A stretch of DNA of 64,000 bases, from assembly GCF_014353015.1 (NCBI RefSeq), contig NZ_CP060704.1, positions 372,001 to 436,000 on the forward strand. Direction: 5' to 3'. This stretch comes from Chitinimonas koreensis. Lineage in GTDB: Bacteria; Pseudomonadota; Gammaproteobacteria; Burkholderiales; Chitinimonadaceae. Below the pieces are notes generated by a model. The model ran no database searches. It saw nothing but the letters and a program-made list of their open reading frames with translations, and had not been told where the DNA came from. Both the position numbers and the translations under genes were made by a program. Numbering within the stretch: the first letter of the stretch is position 1; each line of letters begins with the position of its first letter. Positions 12,001-20,692 of this stretch are shown piece after piece.

Positions 12001-13567
12001 GGCCGGCAACGCCGTCGCCGGCGGCCTGACCGGCGCGGTCTACGCGGTCGACCGGGTCGGCCCGGCCGTCACCACGGTCAGCGTGCCGGGCAACGCGGCC
12101 TACAACGCCGGCGACGTGCTGAACTTCACCGTCAACCTCAACGAGGCCACGCTGGTGAGTACCGCCGGCGGCGTGCCGCGGCTGGCGCTGAACGTCGGCG
12201 GCCAGACGGTGTACGCCAGCTACGTGTCGGGCAGCGGCAGCAGCGCGCTGCTGTTCCGCTACATCGTGCAGGCCGGCCACAACGACGCCGACGGCATCGC
12301 GGTGATCGGGCTGCAGGCCAACGGCGGCACGCTGCGCGACGCGCAGGGCAACGACGCCAGCCTCGCGCTGGCCGGCGTGCCGGGCACCGCCGGCATCGTG
12401 ATCGACACCGTCGCGCCGCAGGTGGCCGGCATCGAGCGGGTCGACGCCTCGCCGACCTCGGCCACCTCGGTGCGCTACACCGTGACCTTCTCGGAGAACG
12501 TGTTCGGCCTCAACGCCGCCGACTTCACGCTGGTCAAGGTCGGCCTGGTCAGCGGCCAGGTCGGCTCGGTCACCCAGGTCGACGGCCATACCTACACCAT
12601 CACCATCACCGGCATCTCGGGCGCCGGCAGCATCGGGCTCAACCTGAACGCCGCCGGCAGCGGCATCAGCGACCGCGCCGGCAACAACCTGAGCGGCATC
12701 ACCATCGGCCAGGTCTACGTGGTCGCGGCGCTGCCGCCGGTCGAGCCGCCGGCACCGGCGCCGGTGATCCCGCCGAGCAACATCACGGTGCCGACCATCG
12801 GTTCCGATCCGATCAACCTCGGTCCGATCACGCCGAACATCGTGCTCAGCGCGCTCGACGGCGTCAGCGGCGGCGGCATCGTCGGCGGCACCGGCAGCCT
12901 GTTCGGCGGCAGTCCGCTCGGCGGCGGCTCGACCGGCGTCTTCGGCGGCCTCGGCACGCTGGGCGGCTCCGGCTCGATCGGCTCGCCCGGCTTCAGCCTC
13001 GGCGTGCCGAGCTCGATCGGCGTGGGTCCGCGCCCGACCGACGGCCGGCCGACCACGCTGGTGGCCAACGAGTCGCCGTTCTTCGCCCCGTCCAACCCGG
13101 CCCAGCGCGAGCCGATCATGGCGCGGCCCAACCTCGGCATCCAGAGCCTGCAGCCGGGCCAGAGCTTCGGCTTCGCGCTGCCGGCCGGCACCTTCAGCCA
13201 GAAGGACCCGGACGCCCGCGTCAGCATCACGGTGCGCCAGGCCAACGGCCGGCCGCTGCCGAGCTGGCTGCAGTTCGATCCGGTGAACGGCTGGTTCAGC
13301 GGCCAGGTGCCGGCGGGCCAGCGCCAGACGATGGTGCTGGAGATCGTGGTGCGCGATGCCCAGGGCAACCAGGCGGTCAGCCGCATGGAGGTCGAGTTCG
13401 ACGGCGGCCAGGGCCGCGCCGGCCAGGCCGACAAGCTGGCCTCGCTGTTGCCGGCGGGCAAGCCCGCGCTGGCGGCACAGTTCGGCCAGTTCGGCCATAC
13501 TGCGTTCGAACGCGATCTCGACGCCCTGCTCGGCCGCAGCCAGCCGCGCTCGACCGAAGTGGCCTGA
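1..13567 (+). CDS. Giant repetitive surface adhesin, N-terminus outside window, two frameshifts
   Basis: Open from the first base and ending with TGA at 13565-13567. It reads in frame 1 to about 7410, frame 3 to about 11203, then frame 2. At both junctions the homologous repeat units have one more G (tcgggttcggg read as tcggttcggg; ctcgggcagc read as ctcggcagc). Restoring them gives about 4,522 residues. Order of regions: glycine-rich beta-strand repeats like autotransporter passenger repeats (1-2070), cadherin/VCBS-like repeats with VNDAP signatures (2071-6500), bacterial Ig-like repeats with SGGTPRL and VTFSEDV signatures (6500-12720), a Gly/Ser/Pro linker (12730-13110), and a putative-Ig module with PSWLQFDPVNGWFSG (13150-13410) plus a short tail. 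No autotransporter barrel and no RTX nonapeptides are seen. The role is inferred: a large secreted or surface-attached adhesin, probably exported by the TolC/HlyD/M50 genes that follow. Confidence 0.85.
297..1420 (+). repeat. 85-codon autotransporter-like strand repeats in adhesin
   Basis: About four units with a 255-nt period begin near 297, 552, 807 and 1062, with a slightly longer unit near 1330. Each encodes the pattern GTLSVADDANLGSG, then GGTL, ATTIDNA, TLSGVLSGSG and LTGTQTHSGTT. This is the character of passenger-associated transport repeats of type V proteins, here without a type V barrel. Confidence 0.8.
3452..6097 (+). repeat. Seven near-identical 378-bp tandem repeats (126 codons) in adhesin
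   Basis: The VNDAP codons recur at about 3452, 3830, 4208, 4586, 4964, 5342 and 5720, with an eighth, diverged start at 6098: an exact 378-nt period. Units differ at few positions, for example VSSVLSG versus VAAALTG and ADTGS versus AGSGN. Such near-identity suggests recent homogenisation and makes copy number prone to recombination and to assembly collapse. Confidence 0.95.
6890..12720 (+). repeat. Higher-order ~1,035-bp Ig-like repeats in adhesin
   Basis: Composite units of about 345 codons contain, in order, a module starting PADGSYVAGQNLDFTV, a second starting PADSHYNAGDVLTFTV, and a third starting ASGIVRVDPNPT with VTFSEDVTGVDAADF. The first module recurs near 7926, 8961, 10006 and 11037. 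Both frameshifts of this gene lie in this region, at equivalent Gly-Ser-Gly turns of two modules. Confidence 0.85.
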
Positions 13568-13575
13568 CCTTCACC

Positions 13576-13601
13576 GGCGGGCCGTCCAGCGACGGCCCGC
13601 C
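13576..13601 (+). terminator. Intercistronic 11-bp hairpin after adhesin gene
   Basis: A perfect stem of ggcgggccgtc with gacggcccgcc around a cagc loop starts nine bases after the adhesin stop and about 50 bases before tolC. No T-run follows, so it may be a transcript-stabilising or attenuating hairpin rather than a full terminator. Confidence 0.5.
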
Positions 13602-13651
13602 GCTCCGTAAACAGATATCGCAAGCTCACAGCAAAAATAGGGACCCCGAGG

Positions 13652-15148
13652 ATGACAAAGCGTCCAATCAAGCTGCTCCCCCTGGCCATCGCCGCCGCCT
13701 TCGTCACCGGCTGCGCGGTGCAGCCCAAGCCGATCGAACTGGCCGAGCGCCAGTCCACCCTCGAGGAAGACCGCGCCGTCATGTTCGGCCAGCAGGAAGC
13801 CGTCAACGGCGCCATCGGCCTCGAACAGGCGATGGCCCGCGCGCTCAAGTACAACCTCGATTTCCGCGTCAAGCTGATGGAAGAGGCCCTGGCCCAGCGC
13901 CAGCTCGACCTGACCAGCATGGACATGCTGCCCAAGCTGGCGCTCGGCGCCGGCTACAGCTCGCGCAGCAACGAATCGGCCTCGAGCTCGGAGGACGTGG
14001 TGACCCACCGGCAGTCGCTGGTGCCGTCGATCTCGAGCGAGCGCGAGCGCGGCAACGCCGACCTCACGCTGAGCTGGAACGTGCTCGACTTCGGCGTCAG
14101 CTACTACGGCGCCCAGCAGCAGGCCGACCGCCTGCTGATCCTGCAGGAACGCAAGCGCAAGGTCGCCCACCAGCTGATGCAGCAGGTGCGCCAGGCCTAC
14201 TGGCAGGCGGTCGGCGCCCAGCAGCTCGAGGGCCCGGTCGAAGCGCTGCTGAAGGACGCCGAAGCGGCGCTGGCCGACTCGCGCAAGGTCGAGCAGGAAA
14301 AGCTGCGCGCGCCGCTCGAGGCGCTCAACTACCAGCGCCAGCTCCTGGACGTGATCCGCCAGATGGCGCTGATCCGCTCCTCGCTGGCGCAGGCCAAGCC
14401 GCGGCTCGCGACCATCATGAACCTGGCGCCGGGCAGCCGCTTCTCGGTCGGCACGCCGGCCAAGCTCGAAACGCCGCCGCTCGGCGTGCCGCTGGAGAAG
14501 ATGGAAGAGCTGGCGCTGCTGAACCGGCCCGAGCTGATGGAAGCGCGCTACAACCAGCGCATCAGCACGCTGGAGACCAAGAAGGCGATGGCCAAGCTGA
14601 TGCCGGGGCTCGAATTCAGCATCGGCGAGCACTACGACAGCAACAAGTTCCTGGTGAACCAGGCCTGGGGCGACGCCGGCGTGCGGGTGAGCTGGAACCT
14701 GCTGAACCTGGTCAACGCCGGCAAGATCCGCGGCTCGGCCGAGGCGCAGCTGAAGGTGGCGCAGGAGCAGCGCATGGCGCTGAACATGGCGGTGCTCACC
14801 CAGGTGCACGTGGCCTACATCGACTACCAGGGCCGGGCGCGCCAGTACGAGCTGGAGCGCGACCTGAACACGGTCGAGCAGCGCATCCTCGACCAGACGC
14901 GCAACGCCGCGCAGTCGAGCGCGCAGGGCAAGCTGCAGGCCATCCTGGCCGGCGCCAACGCGGTGCTGTCGCAACTGCGGCTGTACCAGAGCTACGGCGA
15001 GCTGCAGAACGCCTACGGCCAGATCGGCGCCACGCTGGGGCTCGACCCGCTGCCGGGCGAGGCCAACGGCTACGACCTGGCCTCGCTGTCGCTGGCCTTC
15101 GAGGGCGCTGAAGCGCGCTGGCAAGGCACGGTGGGTGGCAAGCAATGA
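13652..15148 (+). CDS. TolC-family outer membrane efflux lipoprotein
   Basis: 498 residues, the usual size for TolC/OEP proteins. The N-terminus is a lipoprotein signal with lipobox VTGC (Cys about 21), so the mature protein should be lipidated in the outer membrane. The long helical halves typical of the family are visible, including QLMQQVRQAYWQAVGAQQ and the second-half segment with LNMAVLTQVHVAYIDYQ. It is expected to form the outer-membrane duct of a tripartite exporter. ATG is preceded by AGGGA at about 8 bases. The stop overlaps the next start by four bases (ATGA), so it is co-translated with the adaptor. The adjacent giant adhesin is the likely substrate (inference). Confidence 0.9.
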   Translation: MTKRPIKLLPLAIAAAFVTGCAVQPKPIELAERQSTLEEDRAVMFGQQEAVNGAIGLEQAMARALKYNLDFRVKLMEEALAQRQLDLTSMDMLPKLALGAGYSSRSNESASSSEDVVTHRQSLVPSISSERERGNADLTLSWNVLDFGVSYYGAQQQADRLLILQERKRKVAHQLMQQVRQAYWQAVGAQQLEGPVEALLKDAEAALADSRKVEQEKLRAPLEALNYQRQLLDVIRQMALIRSSLAQAKPRLATIMNLAPGSRFSVGTPAKLETPPLGVPLEKMEELALLNRPELMEARYNQRISTLETKKAMAKLMPGLEFSIGEHYDSNKFLVNQAWGDAGVRVSWNLLNLVNAGKIRGSAEAQLKVAQEQRMALNMAVLTQVHVAYIDYQGRARQYELERDLNTVEQRILDQTRNAAQSSAQGKLQAILAGANAVLSQLRLYQSYGELQNAYGQIGATLGLDPLPGEANGYDLASLSLAFEGAEARWQGTVGGKQ

Positions 15149-15963
15149 GTTTGACGAGGTATCCGGCCGCCGGCGTACTGGCGGCCGTTCTGTCCGTTCC
15201 GGCCTGGGCCGCGCAAACGGCCCCGGCCGCCCCGGCTCCGGCAGCGCCGCGGGCGGCGCCCGCCGCGCTGCCCGGTACGCCGACGCCTAACGACGGCCGC
15301 ATCCGTACCCAGTTGATGGCGCGCAACGCGGTCACGGTGTCGAGCGAGATCGCCGCCAAGATCGCCCGCCTGCCGGTGCCCGAGGGCGGCAGCTTCAGCA
15401 GGGGCCAGGTGCTGGTCGAGTTCGAGTGCAGCAGCTACCGCGCCCAGGTGCGCAAAGCCGAGGCCACGCTCGAGGCGGCGCGCCAGCTGGTCAAGGTGAA
15501 CAGCCGGCTGGCCGAGCTCAATTCGATCGGCAAGCTCGAGGTCGACCAGGCCGAGGCCCGCGCCAAGGAGGCCGCCGCCGAGCTCAGCTACATGCAGACG
15601 GTAGTGTCCAAGTGCGTGGTGTCGGCGCCGTTCAACGGCCGCGTCGCCAAGCGCAGCGCGGCGGCCTTCCAGTTCGTCAGTCCGGGCAACCCGATCCTCG
15701 ACATCGTCGACGTCGGCCAGCTCGAACTGCGCATGATCGTGCCGTCCAAGTGGCTGGCCTGGCTCAAGCCCGGCAGCAAGTTCACGGTGCAGGTCGACGA
15801 GCTCGGCCGGGCGTTTCCGGCCAGCGTGGCGCGGCTCGGCGCGCAGATCGACCCGGTCAGCCAGTCGGTGCTGGCCATCGGCGTGATCGACGGGCAGGAT
15901 GCCGCTCTATTGCCCGGCATGAGCGGCTGGGCCGGCTTCAATCCGCCCAAGGGCGCCCAGTAG
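15145..15963 (+). CDS. Periplasmic HlyD/RND-type membrane fusion adaptor
   Basis: 272 residues with a cleavable signal peptide ending near SVPAWA and an Ala/Pro-rich linker after it. A lipoyl-like half (PVPEGGSFSRGQVLVEFE), a short alpha-hairpin rich in Ala/Glu (about 95-150), the second lipoyl half (VVSAPFNGRVAKRSA) and a beta-barrel segment ending GMSGWAGF follow in order. There is no membrane anchor after the signal, so it should be a soluble periplasmic adaptor bridging TolC to inner-membrane partners. It overlaps tolC by 4 bp and is 37 bp upstream of a second, membrane-anchored HlyD. Two adaptors plus a HlyD-fused protease in one operon is unusual. Confidence 0.88.
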   Translation: MSLTRYPAAGVLAAVLSVPAWAAQTAPAAPAPAAPRAAPAALPGTPTPNDGRIRTQLMARNAVTVSSEIAAKIARLPVPEGGSFSRGQVLVEFECSSYRAQVRKAEATLEAARQLVKVNSRLAELNSIGKLEVDQAEARAKEAAAELSYMQTVVSKCVVSAPFNGRVAKRSAAAFQFVSPGNPILDIVDVGQLELRMIVPSKWLAWLKPGSKFTVQVDELGRAFPASVARLGAQIDPVSQSVLAIGVIDGQDAALLPGMSGWAGFNPPKGAQ

Positions 15964-16000
15964 ATCCACGCCGCTACGGCATTTTCCAGTCAGAGTCGCG

Positions 16001-17374
16001 ATGAACAGTCCCGAAGCCGCGGTCCGGACCCCGGTGCAAGATCCGGCGCGCACCCTCGCCACCCTGGTGCAACTGATGCGCCGCGCGCGCGAAGCCGACG
16101 GCGAGGACGCGCTCGGCTTCGTCATGGTCAACGAGAGCCTGCGGCTGTTGGCCTACCGCCAGGCCGCGCTGTGGCGCGAAGGGCCGCTGGGCCGGGTGGC
16201 CGCGCTGTCGGGCCTGGCCGAGACCGACCCGTCGGCGCCTTACGTGCAATGGCTGGCCGCCGCTTTCAAGGCGTTGGCCGCGGCCGACGCCGCCGAGGCC
16301 GGACCGGTCCGCTTCGTCGGCGCGGCCGAGTTGCCGCCGGTGCTGGCCGAGGAATGGGCCGGCTGGCTGCCGGCGCACGGCCTGTGGCTGCGCCTGCCGC
16401 CGATCGGCGGCCATCCGGGCGGGGCGCTGCTGCTGGCGCGCGACGAGCCCTGGACCGAGTACGAGCGCACGCTGGCGGCCGAGCTGGCCGATGCCTATGC
16501 CCACGCCCAGGCCCGTTTCGCGCCGCAGCGCAACTGGCGCGACCGGCTCGGCGGCTGGGTGCGGCCGGGCAAGACGCGCCGCCGCATCCTGCTCGGCCTC
16601 TTGCTGCTGGCCTGCTGCCCGGTGCGGCTGACGGTGCTGGCGCGGGCCGAAGTGACGCCGCAGGAGCCCTTCCTGGTGCGCGCGCCGCTGTCGGGCGTGA
16701 TCGACCGCATCGACGTGCAGCCCAACCAGCGCGTCGCCGCCGGCGCGCCGCTGTTTAGCCTCGACCAGACCCAGCTGGCCGGCCAGTACGCGCTGGCCGA
16801 CAAGGCGCGCGAGGCGGCGCAGGAAGCCTACCGGCAGAGCGCCCAGTTGGCGGTGACCGATGACCGCGGCAAGCTCGAGATGGCGATGGACCGCGCCAAG
16901 CTCGACGAGAAGGCGATCGAGGCCGACTACACCGGCCGCCAGCTGGCGCGCATCAGCGTCAAGGCGGCACGCGAGGGCGTGGTGGTGTTCTCCGACCGCA
17001 ACGACTGGCAGGGCCGCGCCGTCTCGGTCGGCGAGAAGGTGATGACGCTGGCCGACCCGGCGCGGGTCGAGCTGACCGCCTTCCTGCCGGCCGCCGAGGC
17101 GATCCGCATCGCGCCCGGCGGCACCGTGCGGCTCTATCCCAACGCCTCGCCGACCGAATCCTACGACGCCACCATCACTCGGGTGGCCTACCGCGCCGAG
17201 CCGACCGAGGACGGCATCCTGGCCTACCGCATCCATGCCCGCTTCGAGCAGGTCGACGCCTTGCCGCGCATCGGCCAGATGGGCACCGCGCGCGTCTACG
17301 GCGACTGGGTGCCGCTGGTCTACTACGCGCTGCGCCGGCCGCTGACCTGGGCGCGCCAATGGCTGGGGCTGTAA
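16001..17374 (+). CDS. Membrane HlyD adaptor with cytoplasmic GAF-like domain
   Basis: 457 residues. Residues 1-180 form a soluble domain resembling GAF (LGFVMVNESLRLLAYRQAAL, APYVQWL, GALLLARDEPWTEYERTL). A basic stretch RRR then a transmembrane helix near 193-212 follow, and then a HlyD-type periplasmic region with lipoyl halves (APLSGVIDRIDVQPNQRVAAG; ARISVKAAREGVVVFSDRN) and a barrel end (RIGQMGTARVYGDW). The layout suggests an inner-membrane adaptor whose cytosolic head senses or docks something, but which ligand is unknown. Its TAA is followed one base later by the GTG of the M50 gene, so the two are tightly coupled. HlyD domain assignment is firm; the GAF call is from pattern only. Confidence 0.85.
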   Translation: MNSPEAAVRTPVQDPARTLATLVQLMRRAREADGEDALGFVMVNESLRLLAYRQAALWREGPLGRVAALSGLAETDPSAPYVQWLAAAFKALAAADAAEAGPVRFVGAAELPPVLAEEWAGWLPAHGLWLRLPPIGGHPGGALLLARDEPWTEYERTLAAELADAYAHAQARFAPQRNWRDRLGGWVRPGKTRRRILLGLLLLACCPVRLTVLARAEVTPQEPFLVRAPLSGVIDRIDVQPNQRVAAGAPLFSLDQTQLAGQYALADKAREAAQEAYRQSAQLAVTDDRGKLEMAMDRAKLDEKAIEADYTGRQLARISVKAAREGVVVFSDRNDWQGRAVSVGEKVMTLADPARVELTAFLPAAEAIRIAPGGTVRLYPNASPTESYDATITRVAYRAEPTEDGILAYRIHARFEQVDALPRIGQMGTARVYGDWVPLVYYALRRPLTWARQWLGL

Positions 17375-17375
17375 G

Positions 17376-19496
17376 GTGATCGGGTCCGACGCAGCCGCGC
17401 TGCTGCCGCCGCTGCGGCAAGACCTGAGCCTGCATCCGGGTCCGGTGCAGGACGGCGGCGAGCCGAGCTGGATGCTGCACGATCCGGCCGCCAACCGCTT
17501 CTACCAGCTCGGCTGGCCGGCCTTCGAGATCCTGTCGCGCTGGGGTCTCGGCTCGGCCGCGGCGGTGGTCGAGGCGGTCAACGCCGACACCACGCTGGAG
17601 GTCGACGAGGACGAGGTCGCCGCCGTGGCCGACTTCCTCGGCCGCCACGACCTCCTGCTGGCCGTGTCGCCGGAGCACACCGCGCGTTTCACCCGCATCG
17701 CGCGCGCCAGCAAGCTCGGCCACGCCAAGTGGCTGCTCAAGCACTACCTGTTCTTCCGCGTGCCGCTGCTGCGGCCGATGCCGATTCTGCGCAAGCTGGC
17801 GCCGGCCTTCGCGCTGGTGTTCGACCCGCGCTTCTGGTGGGGCGTGGCGGCGGTGGCGGCGCTCGGGCTGTTCCTGGTATCGCGCCGCTGGGACGAGTTC
17901 ACCCACACCTTCTCGGCCTACTCGGGCATGGCCGGGCTGATCGGCCTGGGCTTGTCGCTGAGCTTCGCCAAGGTGCTGCACGAGTTCGGCCACGCGCTGA
18001 CCGCCCAGCGCTTCGGCTGCCGCGTGCCGACCATGGGGGTGGCCTTCCTGGTGATGATGCCGGTGCTCTACACCGACACCAACGAGGCCTGGAAGCTGCC
18101 GGGCCGGCGCGAGCGGCTCTTGATCGGCGCGGCCGGCATGGCGGCCGAGCTGACGCTGGCGGTGTTCGCCACGCTGCTGTGGAGCTTCCTGCCCGACGGC
18201 CCGCTGCGCGCCGGCGTGTTCATGCTGGCCACCACCACCTGGGTCGCCACGCTGGCGATCAACGCCAGCCCCTTCATGCGCTTCGACGGCTACTTCCTGC
18301 TGTCGGACTGGCTCAACCTGCCCAATCTGCACGGCCGCGCCTTCGCCTTCGGCCGCGTCTGGCTGCGCCGCCACCTGCTCGGCCTCGACGAGCCCGATCC
18401 CGAGTCGCTGCCGCCGGCGCGGCGGCGCCTGCTCACCGGCATCGCCTTCGCCACCTGGCTGTACCGGCTGGTGCTGTTCCTCGGCATCGCGCTGCTGGTC
18501 TACCACTACTTCTTCAAGGTGCTCGGCATCCTGCTGTTCATCGTCGAGATGGCCTGGTTCATCGCGTTGCCGCTGTGGAGCGAGGTGTCGGTATGGTGGA
18601 AGCGCCGCGCCGAACTGCGCTGGAATTTCGCCACCGCGCGCAGCCTGGCGGTGCTGGCCGGCCTCGTGCTGTTCGTGGCCCTGCCCTGGCAGGCCGACGT
18701 CGGCGCGCCGGCGGTGATGGGTGCGCGCGACTCGACCCAGCTCTACTCGCCGGCACCGGCCGAGGTGGTGGCGGTGCAGGTGCGCGAAGGCCAGTGGGTG
18801 GCGGCCGGCCAGCAACTGCTGCAACTGCGTTCGCCCGAGCTCGAGGTCGACCTGGCGCGGGCGCGCGCGCGGGCCGACGCGCTGCGCTGGCAGATCGAGC
18901 AGCAGCCGTTCGACGCCAAGCTGCAGGCCGAGGGGCCGGCGCTGGTCAAGCAATGGCAGGCGGCCGAGGCCCAGGTCGAGGCGGTGCGGCAGCAGATCGC
19001 CCGGCTCGATTTCCGTGCGCCGTTCGCCGGCCGGGTGGTCGACGCGGTCGAGTCGCTGCAGCCCGGCACGGTGATCGGTGGCGGCGAGCGGCTGCTGTCG
19101 CTCAACGGCGCGGACGGCCTCAAGGGCGAGGCCTTCGTGGGCGAAGGCGCGCTGCGCCGGCTGGCGCAGGGCGACGAGGCGGTGTTCGTGGCCGACCGCG
19201 CCGAGGCGCCGCGGGTGCGCTGCCGTATCGGCGCGATCGACCGCATCAACCTGTCTTCGCTGGACCAGCCGGTACTGGCCTCGACCTACGGCGGCCCGAT
19301 CGCCACCCAGCGCGTCGAGCGCAGCCTGGTGCCGCTCGAGGCCTTGTTCCGGGTGCGGCTGGACCAGTGCGAGGCCGGCAACGCACCGCTGCGCGAGGTG
19401 GCCGGCGTGGCGCGGCTGCGCGGCGAGCGGCAGAGCATCCTGGGCCGCGCCTGGCGCGCGGCATTGGCGGCGCTGCAGCGCGAGGCGGCGCTGTAG
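17376..19496 (+). CDS. PqqD-like / M50 site-2 protease / HlyD fusion protein
   Basis: 706 residues, GTG start. Residues about 30-95 look like a PqqD/RRE-type winged helix (WMLHDPAANRFYQLGWPAFE). A multi-spanning M50 domain follows, with zinc motif HEFGH at 202-206 and a downstream ligand motif PFMRFDGYFLLSDW (Asp304), and membrane segments near 155-170, 182-200, 249-270, 280-297, 361-380, 381-400 and 420-438. The C-terminal part is HlyD-like, with lipoyl halves around 455-490 and 550-590 and a coiled coil between. Known family facts: M50 enzymes cleave within membranes and PqqD-like domains bind peptide leaders. The inferred job is recognition and/or processing of the giant adhesin during export in place of an ABC transporter. 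It closes the operon; the next gene is 208 bp away. Confidence 0.87.
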   Translation: MIGSDAAALLPPLRQDLSLHPGPVQDGGEPSWMLHDPAANRFYQLGWPAFEILSRWGLGSAAAVVEAVNADTTLEVDEDEVAAVADFLGRHDLLLAVSPEHTARFTRIARASKLGHAKWLLKHYLFFRVPLLRPMPILRKLAPAFALVFDPRFWWGVAAVAALGLFLVSRRWDEFTHTFSAYSGMAGLIGLGLSLSFAKVLHEFGHALTAQRFGCRVPTMGVAFLVMMPVLYTDTNEAWKLPGRRERLLIGAAGMAAELTLAVFATLLWSFLPDGPLRAGVFMLATTTWVATLAINASPFMRFDGYFLLSDWLNLPNLHGRAFAFGRVWLRRHLLGLDEPDPESLPPARRRLLTGIAFATWLYRLVLFLGIALLVYHYFFKVLGILLFIVEMAWFIALPLWSEVSVWWKRRAELRWNFATARSLAVLAGLVLFVALPWQADVGAPAVMGARDSTQLYSPAPAEVVAVQVREGQWVAAGQQLLQLRSPELEVDLARARARADALRWQIEQQPFDAKLQAEGPALVKQWQAAEAQVEAVRQQIARLDFRAPFAGRVVDAVESLQPGTVIGGGERLLSLNGADGLKGEAFVGEGALRRLAQGDEAVFVADRAEAPRVRCRIGAIDRINLSSLDQPVLASTYGGPIATQRVERSLVPLEALFRVRLDQCEAGNAPLREVAGVARLRGERQSILGRAWRAALAALQREAAL

Positions 19497-19704
19497 CGGG
19501 TCGCCGGGCAGGCGCGGCTTCCGGCGGAAGTCCTGGGCGGCCCGCTGCTCATCGCCCGGCCATTCGCGGCGGGAACCTCCGGCGTGGAATGCGGCGCCAC
19601 GATGAAAACAGCTTCTATCGACATGCGCCGATTTCATTGGCGCCGATCCGCCGCCGGACGCTAGCATCGGCCGACCTTCCCTGAGCACAGAACACGAGAC
19701 CGCC

Positions 19705-20538
19705 GTGAGCATCGCCCCGACCTACAGCTTCGAATTCTTCCCGCCCAAGACGCCCGAGGGCGTGGAGAAGCTGCGCAATACCCGCCGCCAGCTCGGCCAG
19801 TTCAAGCCGCAGTTCTTCTCGGTCACCTTCGGCGCCGGCGGCACCACCCAGCAAGGCACCATCGACACCGTGCTGGAGATTCGCGGCGAGGGCTTCGAGG
19901 CCGCGCCGCACCTGAGCTGCGTCGGCTCGACCAAGCAGAACGTGGCCGGCCTGCTGCAGCTCTACCGCGACCAGGGCATCCGCCGCATCGTCGCGCTGCG
20001 TGGCGACATCCCGAGCGGCATGGTCGAGGTCGGCGAGTTCCGCTACGCCAACGAGCTGGTCGAGTTCATCCGCGCCGAGCACGGCGACTGGTTCCACATC
20101 GAGGTGGCGGCCTACCCGGAATACCACCCGCAGGCGCGCAGCGCCCAGGACGACCTGGCCAATTTCGTGCGCAAGGCGCGTGCCGGCGCCGATTCGGCGA
20201 TCACCCAGTATTTCTTCAATCCGGACGCCTATTTCGCCTTCGTCGACGAGATCCGCGCGCGCGGCGTCGACATCCCGGTGGTGCCCGGCATCATGCCGAT
20301 CAACAATTTCAGCCAGCTGGCGCGCTTCTCCGACACCTGCGGCGCCGAGATCCCGCGCTGGCTACGGCTCAAGCTGCAGAGCTACGGCGACGACAGCGCC
20401 TCGATCAAGGCGCTCGGCCTCGACGTGGTGACCGACCTGTGCCGCAAGCTGCTCGATGGCGGCGCGCCGGGGCTGCATTTCTACACGCTGAACGCGGCCG
20501 GCAACGTGTCGACCATCTGGCAGCGGCTAGGACTGTAG
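19705..20538 (+). CDS. metF: 5,10-methylenetetrahydrofolate reductase
   Basis: 277 residues, close to the usual 290. GTG start, chosen because the family N-terminus SFEFFPPKTPEG begins directly after it. It reduces 5,10-methylene-THF to 5-methyl-THF in the cytosol using FAD and NAD(P)H, supplying the methyl donor for MetH, whose gene lies about 10 kb downstream. Visible family signatures: VTFGAGGTT, ALRGD (ribityl/flavin region), AAYPEYHP and QYFFNPDAYF. The 208 bp upstream show no recognisable SAM or cobalamin riboswitch. Confidence 0.96.
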   Translation: MSIAPTYSFEFFPPKTPEGVEKLRNTRRQLGQFKPQFFSVTFGAGGTTQQGTIDTVLEIRGEGFEAAPHLSCVGSTKQNVAGLLQLYRDQGIRRIVALRGDIPSGMVEVGEFRYANELVEFIRAEHGDWFHIEVAAYPEYHPQARSAQDDLANFVRKARAGADSAITQYFFNPDAYFAFVDEIRARGVDIPVVPGIMPINNFSQLARFSDTCGAEIPRWLRLKLQSYGDDSASIKALGLDVVTDLCRKLLDGGAPGLHFYTLNAAGNVSTIWQRLGL

Positions 20539-20582
20539 TTCTCGCACCCGGCATAGGCAGGATCGGTAGATCGGAATCGGGG

Positions 20583-20652
20583 TTGTCGGCCGGAATTCAT
20601 TCCGACCGCGCCCTCGGCATAAATCGCTGTCGGAATGACTTCCGACCTGCAA
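20583..20652. repeat. Degenerate REP-like palindrome (GTCGG..CCGAC family)
   Basis: Two small dyads built on gtcgg/ccgac (gtcggccggaattcattccgac, and gctgtcggaatgacttccgacct) sit between the metF end and the convergent solute-binding gene. This is the arrangement of the better-conserved copies at 29864, 47543, 55421 and 55556, but more diverged. Confidence 0.6.
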
Positions 20653-20692
20653 AACAGCTCCTCCGCCGTGCGGCTCGCTCGGCCGCACCGCC

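Noticed and set aside
1..13567. RTX adhesin of a standard type 1 system
   Set aside because: No GGxGxDxUx nonapeptides and no ABC transporter gene in the operon.
1..13567. Classical autotransporter
   Set aside because: The C-terminus has no membrane barrel and no terminal aromatic; it ends in a soluble Ig-like module and a charged tail.
19497..19704. SAM-type riboswitch upstream of metF
   Set aside because: No recognisable SAM-I or SAM-II core; only GC-rich sequence without an expression platform.
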